A stretch of 64,000 nt of DNA, taken from positions 83,089,278 through 83,153,277 of the forward strand of contig CM075855.1 in NCBI GenBank assembly GCA_037975125.1, read 5' to 3'. The notes under the pieces were generated by a model, which had not been told where the DNA came from, ran no database searches, and saw only the letters and a program-made list of their open reading frames with translations. This document shows positions 1 through 48,785 of this stretch, in pieces. Numbering within the stretch: the stretch's first letter is position 1; each line of letters opens with the position of its first letter. Origin of the DNA: Latrodectus hesperus (Eukaryota > Arthropoda > Arachnida > Araneae > Theridiidae). The position numbers and the translations under genes are program-made.

Positions 1-1674
1 TAATGAAACAACTAGTTTCCACTATTTGTAATGGAGCTTCAATAGAGCTCTTAACTTACAATTTAAACAAGATTATGCTTGACCAAAATATCATATAAGT
101 GAATGAGACAAGATGAGTTAAAACCACAAGCAACACAATCCTTTGGCTCATCCTTAATTAGGTATTTAAAAAAGAACCACTAAGGAGATTGAAAAATTCT
201 GCAAAATTTTTTTAATCAAACAAACTTATTTATGGTTTGAAGTCAAAAATACCATAAAAACTCAAACTATATATTTTCATTACAATATGACAAATGAAAT
301 AACAAAATTCTCAACAAATGAAAAACTTAAAAAAAAACTGTATTGGGTAAAAAATCACAATTAAAAATATTTTTGAAAGATGTTATTCTTTTTATAAATG
401 CTAATTTATTGTTCATTTATAAGTTCAATAATAAAAATATACATAAATATGAAATTAGTAAAACTTTTGCAAACACTTAGATATGTTTATTCCTTATCTT
501 TTAATTGCATATAGCAAAGCTACCAATGAATCTTTAATGTAGCTCGATTAGTTTTTAGGTAAATGAAATTCAAATAATTTTAATTTTTAGATTAATTATG
601 AATTAAATATTAAATTTTTTAAATTGAATTTAGATTTACTTATAATAATATTGATTTCACATAATAAGTAATATTTTAATATAAGTACATATAAGAAGAA
701 ATACTTCTCAGTACTGAACAATACATGCATACAGGAAATTTTTATAGTACACTATAACTTTATAAATCCGAAATAATTCATAGGATCCTGTTGGGATTTC
801 AGAAAAATCAGATTTATTAGATGGCCTGTTTAAACTCTTATTATTAGCTCAAAAGTAAACTTAACGTTTTTGTTCTAAGTTTATAACAAAGCAATTTTAA
901 CATGAAAAAGCATTCCTTGATTTTACTTTTCAAGTCATATCAGTGTGATGCACAATGTTTGAGTAACACGCTAACCTATTGTGTGATCTTGCCGACTTGC
1001 TATAGTAACAAATTAAAAATGCAAAACAACACAAATCAGTGCAACCTAGTTTTTCGTTGAATGCAGTTGTGTACCAATTGATCAATCTTGTACTGTTCTG
1101 TCTATTGTAAACTTATTAACTGTTCATAGAAAATTAATTATGCAATAAAATGCCAGTAAGGCATACAATACCAATACCCACACACAGTTAAAGATATTTA
1201 AATATTTAAAAACCTGAAGAGTGATAAAAATATTGGCTGCGAATTTGGTGACCAGTGATAAAAAAAATTGAGTGATGTCACAATTGCTAAAAGTACAGTT
1301 GGCACTAAGAAATTACTTAAGCTATTGAATTGTATTTTTTTTTTCTTTTTTCTTTTACTTCTCAGATTATCGAGAACTCAAATCTCTTGGCTGCAGATTT
1401 CTGAGGTTCCAGCATGATAGTAAATATGGATAGCATTTCATGCATACAATTTTATACTAATTTAAATTCTATGCTTTAAACTCATTAATTTACAAACAAG
1501 TATTTTTCATTAATAAATATTAACTGATAGTCATTTCGTTTTCCATTTCCAAAAGAACTAAAAATCTTAATATTTCATATTTAATTTAAAAAATTCTTTA
1601 AGAAAATTTTTATTATAAGTAGGATTTCAATATATGAAAAAATTGTTCTAAAAATATCCTGATCAAATATTTAC
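1..1674 (-). other. Partial last visible Smurf intron
   Basis: AT-rich noncoding sequence to the left of exon v15. It was read on the minus strand for the final HECT exon, whose motif would be FNRID followed by PPYE, and none was found. No repeats or other genes were recognised. Confidence 0.7.
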
Positions 1675-38411
<36,737 letters not shown>

Positions 38412-41300
38412 CTGCAAAAAAAAGACAATTATTTTTAAAAATTTAAAAAGATTAGCATTTTATCAAATATTAATAGGTCATATACATAAATAAGACACAA
38501 TTAAACAGCAATTTAAATACTTAAGTTAATGATTGAATTAGAATTTTGAAAAACTAGAAATAACAAAATCATATAGAAAACCAAAAAAACAAAACCAAGA
38601 AAAATCATTTTTTTAAACTTAGAAATTAACAATATTAAATGAAACAATTATTTCTGTTTTTCAAACATTGTCAGAAAAAATTATTAATCAAGAGGTACAG
38701 AGAGGTTAATTAACTAATTTAATGACTAATCTCAATTATAATGTACATATAATATCGATGTTGTAAAGTACATATCAATATTATAATGTACTTATCAATT
38801 ATAATACACATGTGAACATTCATGCAATTAAAATTTAGTGATGTGGAATTGTAATATAATCAAACAATAAAGTTTCGGCCATAGCTTGAGATCTTATGCA
38901 AATATAATTTAAAAATTAGTAAGCTTAGTGATACTGAATAAGGTATGGCAATCAGATGCCATTACAGTATAATATCCATTTGTTAACATTCAGACATTTT
39001 ATACATATTGAGAGTGGGTTTGAGAATAAAAAAACTGAACTGAAATAATTGATAATCGTTTTGTTTTACTCTGAACAGACTAAAACAAAAAGTAACTGAA
39101 AACAAAACATAGGTGTTGAAAAAATATGAGCAAATTTATAAGTCTCTATCAATAAAACAAGATTTCAAAGGGAATGCTGAAAAATCTCAACTAATATTAG
39201 ATTCCAGTAATTAACTTTATGAAATAATGCAAAAAGGAACAAATTATAGTTAAACAAATCATCCATTCCATGTATAGCTAAACTCTGCATAGAAAAAATT
39301 CCTATCATCAGTCTATCAAAAATTAATAAAAAGTCTTTCCAGGTATTTAAAAATTTATCATATTTAATTATATTAATAATTACTTTTATATGTTTATTTT
39401 AAGAATAGATTTTTTGAACCTCATAAATTTTATTTGCTGTACAATATAAAAACTACATCAATTTAAGGAGAGAAAACCTAGGAAGATGCTTCAGGATTTG
39501 ATTATTATCCAAATCTTATGCAAGTATGGGTAACTATGACGTGTGTACTGAGGAAGTTGGACCCCACACCAAATTATGGTTCAGTTAGAAAAATGAAGCA
39601 GCACACCACATATACCACCAGGCTCTAGCTGGCACAAGACAACAACATGCAAAGAGGCAGGTAGAAAAAATTAAAAAATAAATAAAAATTATCATTTTAG
39701 GAACGTATACCCAAACTTCTAAATCTGGGTTCATTATATATTATATAGCATTTTCAAAAACAGTAGCAGCAATATTTAAAAAATTTTATCTAGATAAAAA
39801 TTTTGATAAAATTTCAGAAAAATTAAGTTCCTTAATTTAATAATGTCAATTATAAAGTTAATTTTCAAAAATAAATAAATATAAGACACCTGTCTGGTAA
39901 AATTTCTTATATATGTAATACATTGATCACTTTTTAATTATGAAATTCATTTTATATATAAATAATCCAAAAGTTTTCTATTAAAAAACACAAAACTACC
40001 AATTTTTTAAACGAATCAATATTTGTGCAAAGCAATTATTGACACACTCATTGCACAATTTTAAACATTTCCTCAATTTAGTTCTGTATTTCATAATGAA
40101 TATAATATGAATATTTAAAAATATGTGGTTAATTTTTTGACAAAAATTTACATTCAATGTGTAACTTAAAAAAAAAAAACAATTTATATCTTTTTACAAA
40201 GTTTTCTTTTTTCTAAATTCTTCACTTTGACATTAAAACTATGTAATTATGTTAAATGTTTCATATGGAATAGAAAATTTAGCAGAGTCCATAAAACTCA
40301 TTTCAGTATATCTGTAAAATAAATAAAACATTTAAATGAAAATCAAGAAAAATGAGTTTTTAATTCATACAATGATTGAAATTAGAGAATCATTTTAGAT
40401 TCATAAAAAGAATGGTATAAAACTGAAAATAAAACTGATTACCAATACAAAAAAAAATTTATTCATTTAAAAAATTTAGTAATAAGAAGAAATTAAGAAA
40501 ATGCCCGTTTCACTTTATTGAGATAACCCATTGAAAAATATTTTTGAACAGAATACTTTCATTGGAATTTTTTTAATTAAAAAAAAACATTTCCCAATCT
40601 TATCAAATAAAGGAAACATTTTTATTTTCTGCAATAAAAATTAATAAATCTTAAAATTACTTATATTTTAAAAAATAGTCTGTTTTTAAATTGAGAATGA
40701 AAAAGTTTCTTTTATGCACAGATCTAGCCTTTTTCATTTATCATTCAAAGAATCAGTCTTTGAACAATAAATAATAATTGTAAATTATCTGCCCTAAATG
40801 AAGAAATATTTTCCTAGCATTTAATCATTACAAAATATTTTAATCTTCCTAATACAAATATATAAAAATTGTGTTCTGGATTTCTAAGTAAATAAAACTA
40901 GTCTCCAATATTATTTTTCAACATTTTAAGTCTCCCCTTTTAGTTTGTAAACAATAACTTAATTTTTTTTACCATGAAATCCTTTCTACTACTAATAAAA
41001 AAATAATAATTAAAAAATACTTAATACAAAATATTAAGTAATATTTTGTATTAAGTTATTCATTAAATAATAAGTATTTCAATTAAATTATAAGAAATTC
41101 ATTTATAACAATAATTTATTTTAACAAAATTAATTAATTCACTATACATCCACACTGGGTTCATATCACGATATTTTAGCGTAATTTAAAATTCAAAAAT
41201 TATCTCTAGCCCATTATAATTCAGAGTTTGAATTTTAAACAAAATGGAATAAATGTAAGAACATGTGATTATACATTTTTAAAAAAAATAACAAGCAAGA
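38412..41300. other. Noncoding region upstream of exon v1, CpG-poor part
   Basis: AT-rich, CpG-poor like the gene body. The most complex patch is 39487-39660, which contains ACAAGACAACAACATGC and may be an old retroposon, but no boundaries were found. A perfect 18-bp inverted repeat lies at 41019-41056. No coding exon was recognised, though a short Smurf first exon could be hidden here. Confidence 0.6.
41019..41056. repeat. Perfect 18-bp inverted repeat with 2-nt loop
   Basis: ACTTAATACAAAATATTA, AG, and its exact reverse complement. Confidence 0.95.
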
Positions 41301-43139
41301 TCTTCCATTTGTAAATAAATTATCGTTAGGAAAAAAAAAATTTTTTTTTGCAGGAAACATTTCAAACAATAAACTATTACTTCCATTTTAATCTCTGATA
41401 ACTGATACAAGCGAAGCGATAGAGACCCTTCGAAAAAAATTATAAATAAAAGTTTCAAGCATTGATGAAAGTCACGTAGCACCAAAGAGCAAGGTCTTTC
41501 TTTAGGTCAAGTCACTCGTACATCGCAGCAGTTGGAAATCAAGTTACTCTTCTCAAACCAAGGTCGCCGCCTTCTCATTTACATTCATTAATGCTACTGG
41601 GCAAAGCGGATATATCACAATGACGAGCGTAAAAAAGCCATTGGGATGGGCATTGACTGTTTATACTATCTCCCCCACGGCCTTTTGATGCATGGCCTTA
41701 CAATCAGTAGCCATGCTAATGAAATATTGCTCATATTCTTATCACTGGGTGCCTTTAAAGTTCGAAACACTAACTATTCCACCATAATGAGAATCGCGGA
41801 CATTCGGTAAAGATAAACATGCATCAACAAACTGGTTTTCCTTCTAAGAAATACGGCATAGAAATAAGTTAACGCTGTAATTTTTGATAAGGTGTATATT
41901 TACAAGATGGAACACGCCTTTCAATATTTTTAAGGAGTAAAAGTAAGGAGTAAGTTTTTAAGGAGTATCATTCAATTTTAATAGCTCTGTCATAGTAAGC
42001 AATATTCTCTTATATTAATTAGACAGTACATTAATAATAAATCAATGAATTAAGCACCGAAATTTCGCTATAGAATAAAGCTTGAGTTACGCTAAAAATG
42101 AAATAAAAAAATCAAAAGTTGGAGCAGTCTAGCGACGTTTATTATATCTGCTAAAGCTCTCTCTAGGTATTAAATAATCACTTAAAAAATTAAATATAAA
42201 GATTTTAATATCAATGTTTGGTATAGTGATATACAACTCCTTATCCAATTCAATTGCTTCAACTCATATTACAATTCTATAGCTACGTCATATTATAATC
42301 ATTAGAGAAATTCAATAGTAGCTTTACAAGCAACACAATTCGTTTTTGAATAGTTATGCAAAACACTTTGGACAAAACAATTTCTATAATTAAAATCAAT
42401 GTAAAATTAAATGAGAGCGAAATTATTGGATAATTAAATTCTATACAGAACATTTTTTCCCACAAAAATAATCCAAAAAATTTTTAATAATAAAATTATT
42501 TACATAAATAATTTTATAAAAATATTGCTTAACGATGTCTTTACATTTCAAAATTTAGCGAAAATGAAATGGCATAAATATATTTACAAGGCATATATAT
42601 TATGTAGTTATAGCTAAAGATCTTAAATTGATTGGATAGATATGGACTGATTTTATCCTCGATGTATATTTTCGCTATTTCCCCTTGTATTTATAGCTAA
42701 GATTCTTTCTTGCCCCTACTCTCTGATAAATCTCTCACAACTTTCACAGTGACATATAATTGCCATTTGTGGCAGTAAGTTCTAATCTATGCACTTTCAT
42801 TATCTTTTCGTTGTTCCTACAATTCACTTTTAGCTTCTATAATCACAATAAAAGACAAAGAATCGTCGATTACTCAACTTTTCAAGCAAACGCCTCACAA
42901 ACGGTGTCCGGATAAATTTCTTAAATACAAAAACTGGGATTCTTTATGATTTGCTTTTATGCTTCGTCGACCAGGCAGAAAAAGATGTGAAATGACCTTT
43001 CCAAAATTTTCTGAGTGTAAAATAACTTTTCTTCAGTTAGCTGGAATAACATTCGAAAAGTATTTTACTATTGAGCCTTTTAAAATTTGAACTAACCAAG
43101 CGATCCAAGGACGACAGGAAAGACATAGTGTTTTGAGGC

Positions 43140-43142
<3 letters not shown>

Positions 43143-43187
<45 letters not shown>
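43143..43187. repeat. (TA)n microsatellite
   Basis: About 45 bases of TA; the 84-codon minus-strand frame through it is an artefact. Confidence 0.97.
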
Positions 43188-43189
<2 letters not shown>

Positions 43190-44314
43190 ATGAATTTAAA
43201 AAGGCCATCCTTAATATGGACAGGAATATAACGTGCAAGATAGAGAATGGCTAACTCATCGCAAGCTTTCTTAAATGGATTAACCACTTCATTGAATTTA
43301 TCTATAAAGAAATAACGTGTAAAAAGAATCTTGTAGGATCATTTGAAATTGTTTTATGCAAATAATTAAATCCAAGCTCTTAAATTCATAGATCCAAATC
43401 AGTTTTCGAGCTAAGTATTCCTTAAAATTTAATCTACTACAATGATAATTTTTATGTGTAAATGCCAGTTTAAAATTTAAGTTTTAAAACATACACATAT
43501 CTAACAAGCTGCTCACTGAATTTTTAATTTATTTATTTATCATTTCTTTAATTAACTATGATGAATATTTGTTTCATTTAATAAATCATTTGCTCTGCTG
43601 TCTTGAATTTAGATGGGTCGAAGGATCTTTGCATGCGATGTCAAAATGTCTCGCAATCATTCGTCCACAAAACATCGCTTATTAAGAAAGTTTTCCCTCT
43701 TGCTCACGTGAGTCAGTAGTAAAATGAAGCTTAATAGATCTAATATTTTTTCTACACATAATATATAAGCTTATTTTTATATTAAAAGGCCATTTAAAAT
43801 GATTAAGGTTATAGAATGATAGCAATATCAACGTTTCCATTAAATGGCATAAGAAATAAAATGTTAAGAAAATTTTCAAACTTTAAAATAAATATGATCA
43901 ATGTAAAAATAACTAAGTGAAGTAATTTTCATGTTGTAAAAACGAATCCACTCGTTTTTTTTTTTTTTTTTTTTGTGGGGTGGTAGGTAGTTTTTATAAG
44001 ATTTTCTTCATCACAAATTTCTTCCTTTTCATTGCCGTTTTCTTAACACTTTAGGAATTCTTTCGTTTAGAGTATAATATGATTTGTCGAACATGGATGA
44101 TTAAGAATTAATATTCCAATAATTTATGATTGGAGCAATAATAATTTCATAAGATTTTACGCTTTTTAAAATTGCAAAATACAAAGTAAAAAACTCAAAA
44201 TCTTTTATCGTAAATATTTACAGCTTTTTAACACAAAATAGTTAGCCAAGCTAAATATATTACATACACTGGAAACATTAAAATGTAAATATAATACTAC
44301 TCCACATTGAAATT

Positions 44315-44369
44315 TATTTATTTATTATTATTGTTATTATTATTATTATTATTATTTTTTTTTTTTTTT
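44315..44369. repeat. (TTA)n tract running into poly(T)
   Basis: TTTATTATTATTG-like units followed by about 14 T. Confidence 0.95.
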
Positions 44370-45994
44370 ACGAGTGCAAAGCAACCCGGAAACTGAAATA
44401 CTAAATTTTCGTTAGGAGCAGTTCTTTGAAAAGGAATTAGAACAAAACATTGCGAAAGTTTATTTGGTACATAAAGAGAAATATGGTCATAAGCAATTGG
44501 GTCTATTTTAGAATTCGCCCTTATTAATTCAAACACACGCAACAACAATTTATCAATAACAATCGTCACTAAAATCAAGCGAAGCGTTCACTGAACCACT
44601 TCGGTAACAAATGAATCGAATAGTTCAGCTCACTAAATCACAGCAACTCAGACAATTGTTCTCTGCCTTTTGCCCTCATCAGAATAGAATTTCAATTCTC
44701 TCTTTTTTTATATACAAAAGTTAATAGATTTGGTACATTTTCAAGCCACGTTATTTCACCTCATGCAATTAAAATACAAAATATTTCTAACTACGAAGAT
44801 TTTAAACATTAATATTTTATATAAATCTATTTTCCTTCATTTTTCCACAAAAATCAAACGTTAGTTGAATACTAATTTTTCAAGCAAAATTTATTGGATG
44901 AAAGAGACAAATGTTCTAAACTTTCTGATTGATATTTATTTAGTATATAATTAATAAAAAATGACAAGTATATTAAAGAAATTCAAAAAACTTTTAGTAA
45001 AATGTATAAAAAAAATCTAAATGAAAATAAAAAAAATAAGATTCAAGTATAAACTGATATATTTTATGAATTTAAAAGTTTGATATATTTCACTGCGAAA
45101 TTTCACAGAACTTTAAAACTTCATGACAATTTAAGGTAAAAACTTGTTTTATACAGATTTCTCACGTATACAAAATTTACAAAAACTTAACTTCCACGCT
45201 ACAATTTAAGAGTGCCTATGCATTCTATTCAAGGTTAAAAATATAGAAATACTTCTAGTATTTTTACAGAGAAAAATTAAATTGAGAAAGGACAATAAAA
45301 TATGCTAGTATGATCTTAAACTTAAGTCTTTGATTTTGTTTCATTTTTCTTATATATTTGAAATCCTATAAATAAGACAAACATTTATTTTCTATGCGCA
45401 ATTTAAAATACTATGCGTAGGAATCACATTAGTATTCCTATTTTTACAGCAATATTTCACTTAAGTTATTAATAAATTTTCTGAGAATTAAATTTGGCTT
45501 CGTACAATATTACACCATGGCTCTTAAAATATTTTCTGGTTGTATAACTTCTTTTTCTTTTTGCAAACGAGCGATATATGCAAATGTAACTTCTAAACTA
45601 ATCTTGGCTACAATGACAACCGGAAGATGCATGGGCGTAGACAGCCGAAATCGCCCACTTAAAATAAAAAGAAAGTTCCACATATAAGTGTACTACCATT
45701 TTTTCAAAACCATTTAATGTTTCATTATTGAAAGAATTTAAAACATTATCGTTTATTATGGTTTACATGCACTAGTAATATTATCCAGTTGTTAATGCCT
45801 TTTCTTGGGGGGAAGAGTATATGTATTGGGGTAAGAGTATGTTGAGAATTAAAACTCATGCAACATTTTTGTGAAATAAGTGGATGACCAAAAATAACTT
45901 AAAAAAAAAGAAAGAAAAAACACAAAGTAATGTCAAAAATTAGATTTCAGGAAATTTAATAAATAGAATATTATTCACTGTTCAACCCACAGCC

Positions 45995-46150
45995 GGCAGA
46001 TTAAGTGGCTCGTTGTTCCACGGTCACTCTTATTGCCCACGAAATCCATTTAACTTCGAATTCTAATTACAAACATCAAGAATCAGAGAATCCAAGAGCA
46101 AGAGAATCGAATGCCTAACCTGAAGGCCAGAGTGATAACTGATCAATAAG
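45995..46150 (-). mobile_element. Probable diverged tRNA-SINE copy
   Basis: Blocks align in order with the 2185 SINE: CCACGGTCACTCTTATTGCCC, ATTACAAACATCAAGAAT and GAAGGCCAGAGTGATAACTG (consensus GAAGGCAAGAGCGCTAACCATT). The B box is strongly altered (AGAGAATCGAATGCC). Same orientation as the other copies. Confidence 0.4.
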
Positions 46151-48616
46151 CAAATAAGTTGGTAAATACTGATTTAAACTCGTTGCTAAAAAATAATTTT
46201 ATGTCTTGACTATGTCTGCTTAAAACTTAATTCAAATGTTTCTTATTTATTAATTTAAGCATTAAAACTGAGAACAAAAGATTAAAAAACTAAAATCAAT
46301 GAAAATATGCATAACAATTACAGAGCATTTAACGCCAAGAAAAACTAATACAAAAAATATGGACATCAAAAATTAATTTCAAAGATTTGTAATCATGAAA
46401 AAATGCATATAAAGTAAGAATTTGATAGCAGAGTTAATTTTGAAGCTGACAAGAGTTATCTTGTTTCACAAATAAAAATATAGGCTACATTGTTTATTAA
46501 TTTGAATAGAGCAGAGGTACTTCTTTTTCTTCTTTAATTCCGAGTTTTTTGCAATCTTCTTTTTCCAAAAATTCTTAAAATCGAAACAACTATAATAATC
46601 GCTCTAAACATGTAGTGTGCCAAAAAAAATCTGTTTTCTTAAATTTAATATTTTTATTAAATATTATAATAAATAAATACATAAAAATGTTTTCAGCTTA
46701 CGAAGTTTAGCTTAATTAAAAATCGCGACATTCACAATTGATTACTTAATAACAAAGTGTGTCGACCTCTCAATCTAAGATGACAGGATGCTTTGAAAAT
46801 TTCCCGCCCCTATAATTACAAAAACCGCCCGCGGATGTTCAAATTTAACAATAAATTACTCTTTTAGACATCCTGCCTGTGGTTCACTGAAAAAGTCATC
46901 TTTAGTCTCTGCTCTATAGTTAAGGGTTCGTTCATAACATATAATACTCTCCCACACATCTTGGAGTTTTCCTTAACTCTTCAAATTGATTAGTAACAAA
47001 ACATAATGAATGTCGATATATATTGTATTGCACTGGCTTTCACTTTGTATTGCACTTTCAAAATCAAAAAATATAATTTTGAACATAACCCAAAATCAAG
47101 ATATACCAGAATTATTTCGCACTTCATTTAGCAAATGATTTAAGAATAGAAGTCCAGAAATTAAAGTTTGCAAAAATAATATTACAAGAAATAATTAAAA
47201 AAAATTCCAATTATTGTTGTTGTTGCATTCTAAAAGACTGCGTTACAATTATCAAGAGTCAGCTATAAATTAATTTCATCTTTTCTTTCTAAAACTTTTT
47301 TACACATTCGCAGAGGATATAATCATATTTTTCCTTACCAGGGCAAGAATAACATTACAATAACATCTACAGTCAATCATAATACCATAACAAATAACAT
47401 ATTAACTATCATAATTTCGTGAATGTGAGTTAAGCAGCAAAAATTCCAGCATTTTATTGAATTAATTATTTTATTAAGCTTAACTGAAATGATTTTTTAA
47501 AACTATTTTTACTTTGTAGGATACTTATTAATTAAAAAAGTGTAGTCCCTATAATAAATTTTAAATTTAAAGTATAAAATATAAAAAAAAACCAATTTAA
47601 AAATAGTGCAATCATTTTGAAAAGATTACGGTGTTCTATCCTTTTTCTTTCACTTAAATAAAAATTATAATTAAACAATCATTATTCATTGATACTAAAG
47701 TGCAATAAATTTATAGAAGATTAGGATTTAATTGTATGAAACTTTATTTTTCATTTACTACAACAAATTGATAGTTTTTCACTCAATAATCTAAATTAAA
47801 ATCTATAACATATGAAAAAATCTTCAGCTTGCTTTGTAAATAAATATTAGTAGTAACAAATTTTAATTTAAAAACAATTAAAATTCCTCTTAAACGACAT
47901 TTTCCCTTTCTACATATTTATGCAAATTTTAATTTTAGTTGCATATAATAAATCCTCCCTCAAACTGTTTGAAAGAAATCAAAAGATGAGAATAGGCGAT
48001 CATCTAGCTGATAAGATTAAGAGATTTCGTGTTAATACCGTTTAGAAAAGTTGAAAATTATTCTTGCATAATAATATGGAAATAAAATAAAAATACTTAT
48101 ATTACCTTAAGTAATGAAATTCAGCAATCTTAGCTTAAAAACTTTGAAAAACTTCGCTTATAATATCAATCATAAATAATACTCGTCTAGAGTTACTATT
48201 CAAGTTTATATAATCAAATATTACTTAGTCATCCACAAAAGTCGATAATGTATATGAAAACTTTCGGAATTATTATCCGTCCTCACTAGAAATACTGAAT
48301 TAATATTTTTAACTGAAAATATTTGCATCGAACATCCAGGAAAAGATATCTTAAAACAAACATAAATAGTGCAAAATGAAAAAAACATTTAACTTAGAAG
48401 TAAAACTATTTCAATATTCTAAAAACAAAATGTCTTACTCCAGAGCAAAGATGGGGGGCAAAAGCCAAATTTAGTTCATTGAGAGAAAGAATCAAAATTT
48501 CTCACTATAGATGGATCAAACAGAACTTTTTCTTCCCAAATCATGTGAAACTGCCATGATCAGTCACGCATGTAACATACTTGTTTGAGTTATGTAGGCG
48601 CATTAAAACTTAACTC
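46151..48616. other. Noncoding region with a GC-box/E2F-like patch
   Basis: AT-rich apart from 46730-46990. No gene recognised. The patch near 46800 is listed separately. Confidence 0.6.
46800..46834. promoter_or_regulatory. E2F-like site and GC boxes
   Basis: TTTCCCGCCCC (46800-46810) contains a perfect TTTSSCGC E2F consensus and a GGGGCGGG GC box on the opposite strand. About 20 bases on lies CCGCCCGCGG. In DNA this AT-rich such a cluster is uncommon. Function is inference; nothing ties it to a start site. Confidence 0.3.
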
Positions 48617-48785
48617 AATGGCACGACAGTTCATATGGAAGACAAAGCTTACAGTGGCTATATCTGCTTTCACGACCGAGGGCCCTGAGGTGGTGCGATG
48701 CATAAAAATGCGAAATCCCCTGTGTTTATTTCCCAAGCATGCTTGGTTCTCAGTTTGATCGATCCATTGAAAAGATGAAAGGCGG
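48617..48785. repeat. Unclassified interspersed repeat family R2, copy 2
   Basis: AATGGCACGACAGTTCATATGG through CACGACCGAGGGCCCTGAGG to GATCCATTGAAAAGATGAAAG. Same family and orientation as 7843 and 60373. The 80-codon minus-strand frame overlapping it is therefore not a gene. Confidence 0.7.

Larger units (their letters stand above)
41301..45994. other. CpG-normal noncoding region
   Basis: CpG dinucleotides become frequent from about 41.3-41.4 kb. A higher-GC patch at 41470-41830 contains GGTCGCCGCC and GACGAGCGT but no recognisable frame. A TA tract is at 43143-43187, a poly(T) near 43956 and a (TTA)n tract at 44315-44369. No gene recognised. Confidence 0.6.

Noticed and set aside
39885..39925. 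Minus-strand MYYIYKKFYQT ending in a phase-1 donor, 1.5 kb from exon v1
   Set aside because: Same reason: correct phase but no resemblance to the SMURF N terminus beyond a Lys and Thr, a weak donor (GTGTCT), and AT-driven codon content.
43033..43287. 84-codon minus-strand frame with an IYIYIYIY core
   Set aside because: The core is translation of a (TA)n microsatellite; flanks carry no motif. The same applies to the frames at 31175-31378 and 59370-59591.
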